Shown here one piece after another: positions 26,447 through 35,309 of a stretch of 64,000 bases of DNA. Source of the stretch: Geodermatophilus marinus (lineage in GTDB: Bacteria; Actinomycetota; Actinomycetes; Mycobacteriales; Geodermatophilaceae); the NCBI RefSeq assembly GCF_003428645.1, contig NZ_QVQH01000002.1, forward strand, positions 248,997 to 312,996, written 5' to 3'. A program made the translations under genes and the position numbers. Below the pieces are notes generated by a model, which saw only the letters and a program-made list of their open reading frames with translations, was not told the origin of the DNA and did no database searches. Each line of letters opens with the position of its first letter. Position 1 is the stretch's first letter.

Positions 26447-28131
26447 ACGAGCCACGCTTCCTCGGCCCGGGCGACGTAGGCGGCGAACCGCTCGCCCGGC
26501 TCCCGGCGCTCGAGGTAGCCGCGCAGCACCCGCTCGCAGTAGTCGGCCGTCTCGGCCTTGGTCACCTTGTGGCCGCGGAACTTCCGGCCGAACGCGGCCT
26601 CGATGCCGAGGTGCCCGCCCAGGTGCACCTGGAAGCCCTCGACCATCTCGCCGGAGTCGTCGCGGACCATCGAGCCCTTGAACCCGATGTCGGCGGTCTG
26701 GAAGCGGGCGCAGCTGTTGGGGCAGCCGTTGACGTTGATCGAGACGGGCTCGTCGAAGTCCGGCAGCCGCTTCTCCAGCTCGGTGTACAGGTCCTGCGCG
26801 TGGCCCTTGGTCTCGACGATGGCCAGCTTGCAGAACTCCAGGCCCGTGCAGGCCATGGTCCCGCGGCGGAAGGCCGAGGGCCGGACCTGCAGGTCGTGCT
26901 CGGCGAGGGCGGCGACGAGGCCCTCCACCCGGTCGTCGGGGACGTCGAGGACGACGAGCTTCTGCTGGGCCGTCGTCCGGATGCGGCCCTCGCCGTACTC
27001 CTCGGCCAGGTCGGCCACGCGGGCCAGCAGCGTGCCGCTGATGCGGCCGGTGCGCAGGGCGAAGCCGACGGCGTTGCGGCCGTCCTTCTGCCGCATGACG
27101 CCGACGTGGTCGCGCTGGTCGTGCCTCGGCGGCGCGGGCGCGGGGCCGTCGGGCAGCTGCCGGTGCAGGTACTCGTCCTCGAGCACCTGGCGGAACCGCT
27201 CGGGGCCCCAGTCGGCCATGAGGAACTTGATCCGGGCGTGGTTGCGCTGCCGGCGGTAGCCGTAGTCGCGGAAGACCGCCGTGCAGGCGGCCCAGACCTC
27301 GGTGACCTCCTCGGGCCGGACGAATACGCCGATCCGCTGGGCCAGCTTGGGGTTGGTCGACAGCCCGCCGCCGACCCACAGGTCGTAGCCCGGCGTGCCG
27401 TAGTCGTCGAGGACCCCGACGAAGGAGACGTCGTTGATCTCGTGCCCGGTGCAGTGGTCGGCGCACCCGGACATCGACGTCTTCCACTTGCGCGGCAGGT
27501 TGCTGAACTCCGGGCTGCCGACGTACCTGGCCACCGTCTCGGCGACCACGTCGGTCGCGTCGACGACCTCGTCCTCGAGGACGCCGGCCAGCGGGCAGTT
27601 GAGCATCACGCGCGGGGTGTCGCCGCAGGCCTCCATCGTGGAGAGGCCGACCGCCTCGAGCCGCCGCCAGATCTCGGGCACGTCCTCGATGCGGATCCAG
27701 TGCAGCTGCACGTTCTGGCGGTCGGTGACGTCGGCGACGTCCCGGCCGAACCCGGTGCTGATGCCGCCGATGACGCGCAGCTGCGCAGCCGTGAGCTGCC
27801 CGCCGTCGATGCGCACGCGCAGCATGAAGTAGGAGTCCTCGAGCTCCTCGGGCTCCAGCACGGCGGTCTTGCCGCCGGGGATGCCCTGGGCGCGCTGGGT
27901 GTAGAGGCCCATCCAGCGCATCCGCCCGCGCAGGTCGGAGGGGTCGATGCCGTCGAATCCGGTGTGCTGGTAGATGTCGAGGATCCGCTGGCGGACCTCG
28001 AGGCCGTCGGAGTCCTTCTTCATCCGCTCGTTCGGGTTGAGCGGCTCGCGGTAGCCGAGCGCCCACTGGCCCTGGCCGCGCTGTGCTGTGTCGCGACGCT
28101 GCGGCCGGTTGCTGGTGCGGGGGGTGGTCAC
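26443..28131 (-). CDS. sirA: ferredoxin-dependent sulfite reductase (NirA/SirA family)
   Basis: A 562-residue assimilatory reductase converting sulfite to sulfide with siroheme and [4Fe-4S]. The cluster ligands are visible as CTGLEFCK and NGCPNSCARFQ, preceded by a duplicated ferredoxin-like half containing MSGCADHCTGHEIN. The family also includes nitrite reductases; the neighbouring cysC, cysH and Rrf2 regulator argue for sulfite. GTG 28131 has AGGAAGA in front and starts after the low-complexity read-through. The product is cytosolic and takes electrons from ferredoxin. Confidence 0.93.
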   Translation of the reverse strand: MTTPRTSNRPQRRDTAQRGQGQWALGYREPLNPNERMKKDSDGLEVRQRILDIYQHTGFDGIDPSDLRGRMRWMGLYTQRAQGIPGGKTAVLEPEELEDSYFMLRVRIDGGQLTAAQLRVIGGISTGFGRDVADVTDRQNVQLHWIRIEDVPEIWRRLEAVGLSTMEACGDTPRVMLNCPLAGVLEDEVVDATDVVAETVARYVGSPEFSNLPRKWKTSMSGCADHCTGHEINDVSFVGVLDDYGTPGYDLWVGGGLSTNPKLAQRIGVFVRPEEVTEVWAACTAVFRDYGYRRQRNHARIKFLMADWGPERFRQVLEDEYLHRQLPDGPAPAPPRHDQRDHVGVMRQKDGRNAVGFALRTGRISGTLLARVADLAEEYGEGRIRTTAQQKLVVLDVPDDRVEGLVAALAEHDLQVRPSAFRRGTMACTGLEFCKLAIVETKGHAQDLYTELEKRLPDFDEPVSINVNGCPNSCARFQTADIGFKGSMVRDDSGEMVEGFQVHLGGHLGIEAAFGRKFRGHKVTKAETADYCERVLRGYLERREPGERFAAYVARAEEAWLV

Positions 28132-28230
28132 GTCGTCTTCTTCCTGCGCCCCTCCGCCGGGACCGCACCCGGGCACGAGGGCGCTGCCGGATCGAGGGGG
28201 CGCAGCGGACGCTGCGCGCGGGGACCGGTG

Positions 28231-28317
28231 TCAGCGCTCCGGGCGACAGACCGCGCTGCTCACCAGCGCGAGGTCGATGTGACGGCGCTCGACGAGCAGC
28301 ACGCCACGACCGGTCAC
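28231..28317 (-). CDS. putative cysteine-responsive leader peptide of the sir operon
   Basis: A tiny reading frame, 28 codons from GTG 28317 or 23 codons from GTG 28302, lies 99 bp before the sulfite reductase start. It contains ERRHIDLALVSSAVCRPER, close to the RRHIDL..V.SA.CR pattern I know from short leader peptides upstream of sulfur genes in Streptomyces and relatives. Ribosome stalling at the late Cys codon would sense cysteinyl-tRNA and affect the downstream hairpins. The attenuation mechanism here is inference; the peptide pattern is seen directly. Confidence 0.7.
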   Translation of the reverse strand: MTGRGVLLVERRHIDLALVSSAVCRPER

Positions 28318-28344
28318 CCGGCCATGGTCGCACACGACCGGGGA

Positions 28345-28923
28345 TCAGCGGGCCGGGGCACCGGCCTCGCCGCGGGCCCGGGGCGGGGCCCCGTCGCCCT
28401 CCATCGCGGCGCGGACGAGGGCCACCGACCGCGCCAGCGGGGTCACCGACGTGTCGATCACCAGCTCGGGGCGCACCGGGGGCTCGTAGGGGTCGCTCAC
28501 CCCCGTGAAGACCGGGATCTCCCCGGCGCGGGCCCGGGCGTACAGCCCCTTGACGTCGCGCTCCTCGCAGACCTCCAGCGGGGTGGCCAGGTGCACGAGC
28601 ACGAACCGGCCGTGCCGCTCGACGAGCTCCCGGGCCTCCTCGCGGGCGGCCTCGTAGGGGGCGATGGCCGCGACGACCACCGTCCCCCCGTGCTTGACCA
28701 CCTCGCCGGCGACGAAGCCGATCCGGCGGATGTTGAGGTCGCGGTGCTCCCGGGAGAAGGTCAGCTCGCTGGAGAGGTGGGTGCGGACGACGTCGCCGTC
28801 GAGGACCGTCACCGGCCGGCCCTCGGCCTCCAGCCCGGCGATCAGCGCGTCGGCGATCGTCGACTTCCCGGCCCCGGACAGGCCGGTGAGGAACACGGTG
28901 ACACCCCGGTGCGGCGCGCTCAT
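28345..28923 (-). CDS. cysC: adenylyl-sulfate kinase
   Basis: A 192-residue APS kinase forming PAPS from APS and ATP. Walker A is FLTGLSGAGKSTIAD (about residues 11-25), LDGDVVRTHLSSELTFS binds APS, and the family sequence DVKGLYARARAGEIPVFTGVSDPYE follows. There is no fused ATP sulfurylase. ATG 28923. It lies between the Rrf2 regulator and the leader ORF, all on the same strand, so PAPS production sits with the reductive branch. No cysD/cysN is in the window. Confidence 0.95.
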   Translation of the reverse strand: MSAPHRGVTVFLTGLSGAGKSTIADALIAGLEAEGRPVTVLDGDVVRTHLSSELTFSREHRDLNIRRIGFVAGEVVKHGGTVVVAAIAPYEAAREEARELVERHGRFVLVHLATPLEVCEERDVKGLYARARAGEIPVFTGVSDPYEPPVRPELVIDTSVTPLARSVALVRAAMEGDGAPPRARGEAGAPAR

Positions 28924-28982
28924 GCCGCCATCCTGGCCCAGCCGCCCCCGGTGGCGGGCGGTCGGGCGTCCCGCCGGGCGGG

Positions 28983-29456
28983 TCAGCGCGGCAGGTCGGC
29001 GGAGAAGGAGCGCCACGCCTCCTCGAGCGCGGCCAGCTCGGCCGCCGCGCCCGGCAGCTCCCCGGCCACCACGTCGGCCAGGGTCACCTCCTCGAGCACC
29101 CGCCGGTAGGCCTCCCGGGCGGCGACCCACACCGAGGCGAGCGGCCCGGCGCTGCCCGGGTACTCGACGTCCTCGGGGCGCTGGCCGTGCACCTCGGCGA
29201 GGAAGCCCTGCTCCACCCGCATCACCCGGGCGATCGAGACCTCCTCGGGCGGCAGGGCCAGCCGGTAGCCGCCCTCGCGGCCGCGCTGGCTGGTGACCAG
29301 CCGGGCGTGCTGGAGGTCGCCGAGGATGGACTGCAGGAAGCGCGAGGGGATCTGCTGGGCGGTCGCGATCCGGTCGCAGGTGAGCGCGCCGGGCGCGGCC
29401 GCCGCCAGTTCCACGGCCGCGCGGACGGCGTAGTCGACCCGGGCGGTGATGCGCAC
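28983..29456 (-). CDS. Rrf2 family transcriptional regulator (CymR-like)
   Basis: A 157-residue winged-helix regulator: VRITARVDYAVRAAVELA at the start, IATAQQIPSRFLQSIL recognition region, and GREGGYRLALPPEEVSIARV wing. The three Cys that bind an iron-sulfur cluster in IscR and NsrR are absent, as in CymR, the cysteine metabolism repressor. Its place directly before cysC and the sir operon supports a role in sulfur assimilation (inference). GTG 29456 starts 34 bp from the divergent Nudix gene. Confidence 0.85.
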   Translation of the reverse strand: MRITARVDYAVRAAVELAAAAPGALTCDRIATAQQIPSRFLQSILGDLQHARLVTSQRGREGGYRLALPPEEVSIARVMRVEQGFLAEVHGQRPEDVEYPGSAGPLASVWVAAREAYRRVLEEVTLADVVAGELPGAAAELAALEEAWRSFSADLPR

Positions 29457-29490
29457 GGGCCCATCCTGCCCGGTCTGCGACCCTGGGCGG

Positions 29491-30237
29491 GTGCCACGAC
29501 TGCGGTTCACCACCCTGGTGGAGGCGCCGCTGACGGTGGCCTTCGACGTCGCCCGTGGCCCCGACGGCTCCTGGTCGCCCCCGCTGGAGGAGGTCGAGGC
29601 GGTGCGCCCGGACCGGGTGGTGCACGCCCGTGGCGGCCTGCGGCGCACCCGCCGGTTCGCCGCCACCGACGCCGGGACGCGGGTAGAGGAGGAGCTCGAG
29701 TGGGCCGGCCGGCTGCCCGGCGTCCTCGGCCGGGTCACCGACCGGGTGCGGGGCCGCCGGCTGGGCCGGGTCGCGCCCGCGCGGCTGGGCGCCTACGCCG
29801 CGGTGGCCGCCCGGCGGGCGCGCGACGTCGTCCAGGTGGTCGGCGCGGCCCTGGTGGACGGCGACCGCGTGCTCGTCGCCCAGCGCTCCGGCGGCCTCTA
29901 CGACGGCTGCTGGGAGTTCCCCGGCGGCAAGGTCGAACCGGGCGAGGACGAGCGCGCCGGGCTGGTGCGCGAGCTCGAGGAGGAGCTCGGGCTCACCGTG
30001 GTGCCCGGCGCCTTCCTCGGCGAGGTGGTGCTCGACGGGGTCGTCGCCGGGGGAGCGCCCGGGGGGTCCACGCTGCGCCTGTGGGCGGCCACCGCCGCCG
30101 GGGGAGCGGTCCCGACCGCCCGCGAGCACGCCGAGCTGCGCTGGGTCGGCGCCGCCGACCTCGACGACCTCGACTGGATCCCCGCCGACCGGCCCCTGCT
30201 GCCGGCGGTCCGGGGGCTGCTCGACGGGCGCCGCTGA
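29491..30237 (+). CDS. SRPBCC-Nudix fusion, (d)NTP pyrophosphohydrolase MutT-like
   Basis: A 248-residue two-domain protein. Residues 1 to about 115 look like a SRPBCC/polyketide-cyclase-like ligand-binding domain (RFTTLVEAPLTVAFDVA). The second domain is a Nudix hydrolase with a complete box: GGKVEPGEDERAGLVRELEEELG split over about residues 165-190, preceded by QRSGGLYDGCWEFPGG. Such MutT-like hydrolases clean oxidised nucleotides or hydrolyse NTPs. The fusion is unusual. GTG 29491 gives the short form; a longer frame begins at 29446. Divergent from rrf2. Confidence 0.82.
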   Translation: MPRLRFTTLVEAPLTVAFDVARGPDGSWSPPLEEVEAVRPDRVVHARGGLRRTRRFAATDAGTRVEEELEWAGRLPGVLGRVTDRVRGRRLGRVAPARLGAYAAVAARRARDVVQVVGAALVDGDRVLVAQRSGGLYDGCWEFPGGKVEPGEDERAGLVRELEEELGLTVVPGAFLGEVVLDGVVAGGAPGGSTLRLWAATAAGGAVPTAREHAELRWVGAADLDDLDWIPADRPLLPAVRGLLDGRR

Positions 30238-30573
30238 CCAGCCCGCAGACCGAGCCCGCTGAACCGGCGCTGTGGACCCTGTGGCGCGCACCGCGAGGGG
30301 GCGGACTCCTTGCGGCCGGACCGGACGCGGGCCGCAACTCCTCCCGAGTGGGAGCATCCCTCCGCCCGCAAGCACGATTCCACGGTGTGAGACGGTGAGC
30401 AGAGGTCACAACTCGGTGTCGGTCGTGGCGGCCGGTGCGCTACGCGCCTAGGTTTTCCCGACGTACCGACCGACCGGTACCTGTCCGCACGATCCCGCCG
30501 GCCCGGCCGCGCGGCCGGCCCCGGGGAATCGAGACCATTCCCCCCGCACCGCGGGACGAGGGAGGCATTGCAC
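30238..30573. other. 336-bp intergenic region upstream of the peptide transporter operon
   Basis: The only stretch over 300 bp without a gene. It ends with the ribosome site GGGAGG before the binding-protein start. A TAGGTT hexamer at 30449-30454 could be a -10 element, but no convincing -35 box sits at the right distance. The inverted repeat listed separately lies just downstream, so it would be in the leader RNA or act as an operator. Nothing else was seen. Confidence 0.4.
30463..30480. promoter_or_regulatory. inverted repeat in the leader of the peptide transporter operon
   Basis: GTACCG at 30463-30468 and CGGTAC at 30475-30480 are complementary across 6 bases, just after a possible -10 element. 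A repressor operator or small RNA hairpin are both possible. Confidence 0.3.
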
Positions 30574-32229
30574 GTGAGGTTGAGCAAGCGTTCTGCGGTG
30601 CTCGTCGCGACCGGCCTGTCCGGCGCGATGGTGCTGTCCGCCTGTGGTGGCGGGGACGACGACGGCGGCACCGGCGCGGCCGGGGGCGACGGCGGGTCCT
30701 TCAGCGTCTACATCGGTGAGCCGGAGAACCCGCTGGTCCCCGGCAACACCAACGAGACCGAGGGTGGCCAGATCGTCGACTCGCTGTTCACCCGGCTGGT
30801 CCAGTACGACGTGGAGACCAACGAGGCGGTCTTCACCGGGGTCGCCGAGTCGATCGAGTCCGAGGACCAGCAGACCTGGACGGTCAACCTCAAGGAGGGC
30901 TGGACCTTCCACGACGGGACGCCGGTCACCGCGCAGTCGTTCGTCGACGCGTGGAACTACACCGCCTACAGCCCGAACGCGCAGGGCAACTCGTACTTCT
31001 TCTCGAACATCGCGGGCTACGACCAGCTGCAGGCGCCGACCGACGACGCCGGCAACGTCACCGGTGAGCCGGCCGCCACCGAGATGTCGGGCCTGCGCGT
31101 CATCGACGACCGGACCTTCGAGGTCGAGCTCACCTCGCCGTACGCGCAGTGGCCGACCACCACCGGGTACACCGCGTTCGCCCCGCTGCCCGAGGCGTTC
31201 TTCGAGGACCCGGAGGGCTTCGGCGAGCAGCCGATCGGCAACGGCCCGTTCCAGGCCGAGGAGGCCCTCGTCCCCGGTCAGGGCATCACCCTGACCCGCT
31301 ACGATGACTACGCCGGCGAGACCGAGGGCAACGCCGACTCGGTCGAGTACCGCATCTACACCGAGCAGAACACCGCCTACACCGACCTGCAGGCCGGCAA
31401 CGTCGACATCGTCGACCAGCTGCCGCCGGAGGTCATCGCCTCGGCGGAGGGGGAGTTCGGCGACCGGTACCTCGAGACCGCGCAGGGCGACATCACCTCG
31501 CTGGGCTTCCCGACCTACGACCAGCGCTTCGCCGACCCGAACGTGCGCAAGGCGTTCTCGATGGCGATCGACCGGCAGGCGATCAGCGACGCCATCTTCA
31601 ACGGCACCCGCACCCCGGCGACCTCCTACATCAGCCCGGTCGTCGACGGCTTCCGCGAGGACGCCTGCCAGGTCTGCGAGCTGAACGCCGAGGAGGCCAA
31701 CCGGCTGCTCGACGAGGCCGGCTTCGACCGCAGCCAGCCGGTCGACCTGTGGTTCAACGCCGGCGCCGGCCACGACGCCTGGATGGAGGCCATCGGCAAC
31801 CAGATCCGGGAGAACCTCGGCGTCGACTACAACCTGCAGGGCAACCTGGACTTCTCCGAGTACCTGCCGCTGCAGGACGCCCAGGGCATGACCGGCCCGT
31901 TCCGGTCCGGCTGGATCATGGACTACCCGGTCGCCGAGAACTTCCTCGGCCCGCTGTACTCCACCGCCGCCATCCCGCCGGCCGGGTCGAACGTGACCTT
32001 CTACAGCAACCCGGAGTTCGACCAGGCGATCGCAGAAGGCAACTCCGCCGAGTCGAACGACGCGGCCATCGAGGCGTACCAGAACGCCGAGGACATCCTC
32101 CTCGAGGACTTCCCGGCCGCGCCGCTGTTCTACCGGCTGAACCAGGGTGCGCACTCGGAGAACGTCGACAACGTCATCATCGACGCCTTCGGCCGCGTCC
32201 GCGTCGCGGACGTGCAGGTCGTCGGCTGA
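30574..32229 (+). CDS. peptide ABC transporter substrate-binding lipoprotein (Opp/Dpp type)
   Basis: A 551-residue solute-binding protein, family SBP_bac_5. The N-terminus is a lipoprotein signal: charged RLSKRS, hydrophobic core, then lipobox LSAC followed by a Gly/Asp-rich linker, so it is anchored outside the membrane. Landmarks are DSLFTRLVQYD, AESIESEDQQTWTVNLKEGW and GNGPFQAEE. It probably binds oligopeptides or dipeptides for the permeases downstream. GTG 30574 is 8 bases from GGAGG; a TTG two codons earlier is too close to it. A strong hairpin follows the gene. Confidence 0.93.
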   Translation: MRLSKRSAVLVATGLSGAMVLSACGGGDDDGGTGAAGGDGGSFSVYIGEPENPLVPGNTNETEGGQIVDSLFTRLVQYDVETNEAVFTGVAESIESEDQQTWTVNLKEGWTFHDGTPVTAQSFVDAWNYTAYSPNAQGNSYFFSNIAGYDQLQAPTDDAGNVTGEPAATEMSGLRVIDDRTFEVELTSPYAQWPTTTGYTAFAPLPEAFFEDPEGFGEQPIGNGPFQAEEALVPGQGITLTRYDDYAGETEGNADSVEYRIYTEQNTAYTDLQAGNVDIVDQLPPEVIASAEGEFGDRYLETAQGDITSLGFPTYDQRFADPNVRKAFSMAIDRQAISDAIFNGTRTPATSYISPVVDGFREDACQVCELNAEEANRLLDEAGFDRSQPVDLWFNAGAGHDAWMEAIGNQIRENLGVDYNLQGNLDFSEYLPLQDAQGMTGPFRSGWIMDYPVAENFLGPLYSTAAIPPAGSNVTFYSNPEFDQAIAEGNSAESNDAAIEAYQNAEDILLEDFPAAPLFYRLNQGAHSENVDNVIIDAFGRVRVADVQVVG

Positions 32230-32249
32230 CCCTGTAGGCACCGCACCAC

Positions 32250-32292
32250 CCGCCGGGGGCGCCGTCCACGCCAGGACGGTCGCCCCCGGCGG
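32250..32292. terminator. strong two-tier hairpin between the binding protein and permease genes
   Basis: Outer arms 32250-32261 and 32281-32292 are complementary over 12 bases; inside, CCGTCC and GGACGG form a second stem over a 6-base loop. It starts 21 bp after the binding-protein stop. It is probably a partial terminator or 3' RNA stabiliser that raises the binding-protein level over the permeases, a common arrangement (inference). Confidence 0.6.
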
Positions 32293-32366
32293 CGCGTGTG
32301 CCCTCGACAGAGCACGATGGAACCGGCGCCCCCGACCCGGGCCGGCGCACACACCCGAGGGGGGAC

Positions 32367-33290
32367 ATGGGCCGCTACGTCGCGCGCCGCCTCTTGCTCA
32401 CCATCCCGGTCCTGATCGGCGCCTCCTTCCTGATCTTCGCGCTGGTGTACGCCCTGCCCGGCGACCCCATCCGCGCGCTCGGCGGTGACCGCCCGCTCTC
32501 CCCGGCCGTGCAGGCCGAGCTCCGCGAGGAGTTCAACCTCAACGACCCGTTCGTCATCCAGTACGTCAAGTACCTCGGCGACCTGGTCCAGGGCGACTTC
32601 GGCACCGACTTCCGCGGCCGCGAGGTGCTCGACACGATCGAGCAGCGGCTGCCGGTCACCGTCCGGCTGACCGTGGTCGCGATCGCCATCGAGGCGGTCA
32701 TCGGGATCATCGCCGGGGTCCTGGCCGGGATCCGCCGCAACGGTTTCCTGGACAACCTCGTGCTGGTCAGCAGCACGATCATCGTCTCCATCCCGATCCT
32801 GGTGCTCGCCTTCGTGGCGCAGTTCGTCTTCGGCCTGCAGTTCGGCTGGTTCCCCATCGCCGGGATCGGGGACGGCTGGTACAGCTACCTGCTCCCGGGC
32901 ATGGTGCTCGCCGCCGGCTCGCTGGCCTACGTGGCCCGGCTGACCCGCACCAGCGTGGCGGAGAACCTGCGCGGGGACTACGTGCGGACGGCGCGGGCCA
33001 AGGGCCTGCCGAAGCGGACGGTCATCGTCCGCCACACGCTGCGCAACAGCCTCATCCCGGTGGTCACGTTCATCGGCGCCGACATCGGCACGCTCATGGG
33101 CGGGGCGATCGTCACCGAGTCGGTGTTCAACCTGCCGGGCCTCGGGCGGGCGGTCTACGACGCGATCCGGGCACAGGAGGGCGCGGTCGTGGTCGGCATC
33201 GTCACGCTCTTCGTCTTCTTCTTCATCTTCTTCAACCTGGTGGTCGACGTGCTCTACGCCGTCCTCGACCCGAGGATCCGCTATGACTGA
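32367..33290 (+). CDS. peptide ABC transporter permease, OppB/DppB type
   Basis: A 307-residue integral membrane permease. The N-terminus YVARRLLLTIPVLIGASFLIF is the first helix, followed by a periplasmic loop with GDPIRALGGDRPLS and five more helices. The cytoplasmic EAA loop that docks the ATPase is YVRTARAKGLPKRTVIVRH. ATG 32367 follows GAGGGGGG. Its stop overlaps the next permease by 8 bases. Together with the neighbour it forms the transport channel. Confidence 0.94.
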   Translation: MGRYVARRLLLTIPVLIGASFLIFALVYALPGDPIRALGGDRPLSPAVQAELREEFNLNDPFVIQYVKYLGDLVQGDFGTDFRGREVLDTIEQRLPVTVRLTVVAIAIEAVIGIIAGVLAGIRRNGFLDNLVLVSSTIIVSIPILVLAFVAQFVFGLQFGWFPIAGIGDGWYSYLLPGMVLAAGSLAYVARLTRTSVAENLRGDYVRTARAKGLPKRTVIVRHTLRNSLIPVVTFIGADIGTLMGGAIVTESVFNLPGLGRAVYDAIRAQEGAVVVGIVTLFVFFFIFFNLVVDVLYAVLDPRIRYD

Positions 33291-34260
33291 CCGGAACCGG
33301 CGGGGCACCGCCGTCGACCAGCAGCAGGCCGACCTGCGCCACGACGAGGTCCAGGCCGGCACGCAGACCGGGCTGGACGAGCCGGACGTCGACGTCACCG
33401 ACGCCCGGCAGAACAGCCTGTGGAGCGACGCCTGGGGCGAGCTCAAGCGCAACCCGCTGTTCTGGATCGGCTCGTTGCTCGCCCTGGGGTTCGTGGTGAT
33501 GGCGCTGTTCCCGTCGCTGTTCGCCCGGGGCGCCGACCCGCGGGACTGCAGCCTGGCCAACAGCCAGGGCAAGCCGTCGGCCGAGCACTGGTTCGGGTTC
33601 GACCAGCAGGGCTGCGACTACCTCGCCAACGTCGTCTACGGCGCGCGGAACTCGCTGATCATCGGCCTGCTGGCCGTGGCGGTGGTCCTCGTGATGGGGA
33701 TCCTCGTCGGGGCGGTCGCCGGGTTCTTCGGCGGCGGTGTCGACAGCCTGCTCTCCCGCATCACCGACATCTTCTACGCCCTGCCGCTCGTGCTCGGAGC
33801 GCTGGTCGTCCTGCGCAGCGGCACCCTCGGCCGCGGGGTCGTGGCGGTCGCGATCGCGCTGGCCGCCTTCGGCTGGATGACCGCGATGCGGCTGGTCCGG
33901 TCCCAGGTCATCGCGGTGAAGAGCTCGGACTACGTCGCGGCGGCCCGGGCCATGGGGGCGTCCAACGGGCGCATCCTGGTCCGGCACATCCTGCCGAACG
34001 CGGTCGCGCCGGTGCTGGTGTACACGACGATCACCATCGGCGTGCTCATCGCCGCGGAGGCCACGCTGACCTACCTCGGCGTGGGCCTGCAGCGGCCGGC
34101 GATCTCCTGGGGCCTGCAGATCGACGCCGGGCAGAACCTGCTGCGCGTGTCGCCGCACCTGGTGCTCTTCCCCAGCCTCGCCCTGACCCTGACCGTGATG
34201 GCGTTCGTGATGCTGGGTGACGCCCTGCGCGACGCCCTCGACCCGAGGCAGCGCGCATGA
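33283..34260 (+). CDS. peptide ABC transporter permease, OppC/DppC type
   Basis: A 325-residue permease with a long hydrophilic N-terminus of about 55 residues, then helix FWIGSLLALGFVVMALFPSLF and the transport domain. The EAA loop is YVAAARAMGASNGRILVRHILP, and TYLGVGLQRPAISWG is the usual family block. It overlaps both the preceding permease (8 bases) and the following ATPase (ATGA). It probably pairs with OppB. Confidence 0.94.
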   Translation: MTDRNRRGTAVDQQQADLRHDEVQAGTQTGLDEPDVDVTDARQNSLWSDAWGELKRNPLFWIGSLLALGFVVMALFPSLFARGADPRDCSLANSQGKPSAEHWFGFDQQGCDYLANVVYGARNSLIIGLLAVAVVLVMGILVGAVAGFFGGGVDSLLSRITDIFYALPLVLGALVVLRSGTLGRGVVAVAIALAAFGWMTAMRLVRSQVIAVKSSDYVAAARAMGASNGRILVRHILPNAVAPVLVYTTITIGVLIAAEATLTYLGVGLQRPAISWGLQIDAGQNLLRVSPHLVLFPSLALTLTVMAFVMLGDALRDALDPRQRA

Positions 34261-35309
34261 CCCGCCCCGACCTGTCCGAGCCGGCCCCCGCGCCCGACCC
34301 CACCGGCACCCCCGTGCTGGAGGTCGACGACCTGCACGTCGAGTTCCGGACCCGCGGCGGCGTGGTGAACGCGGTCAACGGGGTCAGCTACTCCCTGGCC
34401 GAGGGCGAGACCCTGGCCATCCTCGGCGAGTCCGGGTCCGGGAAGTCCGTGTCCGCCCAGGCGATCATGGGGATCCTCGACTCCCCGCCGGCGCGGATCA
34501 CCGGCGGCGGCATCTTCTTCCAGGGCCGCGACCTGCTGACGATGCCGGAGGACGAGCAGCGCAAGGTCCGCGGGCCGGGCATCTCGATGATCTTCCAGGA
34601 CGCCCTGTCCTCGCTGAACCCGGTCTACAGCGTCGGCTTCCAGATCGGGGAGATGTTCCGCGCGCACCGCGGCACCTCCCGCAAGGAGGCCAAGCAGCAC
34701 GCCATCGAGCTGATGGACCGGGTGCGCATCCCCGGGGCCCGCGCGCGGGTGAACGACTACCCGCACCAGTTCTCGGGGGGCATGCGCCAGCGGGTCATGA
34801 TCGCGATGGCCATCGCCCTCGACCCGCGCGTCCTCATCGCCGACGAGCCGACCACCGCCCTCGACGTCACGGTGCAGGCCCAGGTGATGGACCTGCTCAA
34901 GGACCTCCAGCGCGACACCGGCATGGGCCTGATCCTCATCACCCACGACCTCGGCGTGGTCAACGAGGTCGCCGACAACGTCGCCGTCATGTACGCCGGG
35001 CGCATCGTCGAGCGGGGCACGGTCGACGACGTCTTCAACAACCCGGCGCACCCCTACACCGACGGCCTGATGAGCTCGGTGCCGCAGGTCGAGCACAAGG
35101 GCGGCCGGCTGCTGCCCATCATCGGGCAGCCGCCGAACCTGGCCGCGATCCCGCCCGGCTGCCCCTTCCACCCCCGCTGCGCGCGCCGCCGGCTCGAGGC
35201 CGACGCCCTGCCGGGCCGGGTGTGCGACACCGATGTCCCGCCGCTGCGGCTGGTCGTGCCCGGCCGCGAGGCGGCCTGCCACTACAGCGAGGAGGTCCTC
35301 GGTGCCTGA
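34257..35309 (+). CDS. peptide ABC transporter ATP-binding protein, OppD/DppD type
   Basis: A 350-residue ATPase. Walker A is [12 protein letters not shown] (about residues 59-70), the signature is FSGGMRQRV, Walker B is [14 protein letters not shown] and the switch His is LITHDLGVV. The C-terminal extension [14 protein letters not shown] is the oligopeptide-binding C-terminal motif with Cys that may bind a cluster. It overlaps its neighbours by 4 and 8 bases. Confidence 0.95.
   Translation: MTRPDLSEPAPAPDPTGTPVLEVDDLHVEFRTRGGVVNAVNGVSYSLAEGETLAILGESGSGKSVSAQAIMGILDSPPARITGGGIFFQGRDLLTMPEDEQRKVRGPGISMIFQDALSSLNPVYSVGFQIGEMFRAHRGTSRKEAKQHAIELMDRVRIPGARARVNDYPHQFSGGMRQRVMIAMAIALDPRVLIADEPTTALDVTVQAQVMDLLKDLQRDTGMGLILITHDLGVVNEVADNVAVMYAGRIVERGTVDDVFNNPAHPYTDGLMSSVPQVEHKGGRLLPIIGQPPNLAAIPPGCPFHPRCARRRLEADALPGRVCDTDVPPLRLVVPGREAACHYSEEVLGA

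Noticed and set aside
30406..30454. TCACAAC and TAGGTT as a -35/-10 promoter pair for the transporter operon
   Set aside because: The spacing is about 38 bp, far from the 16-18 needed.
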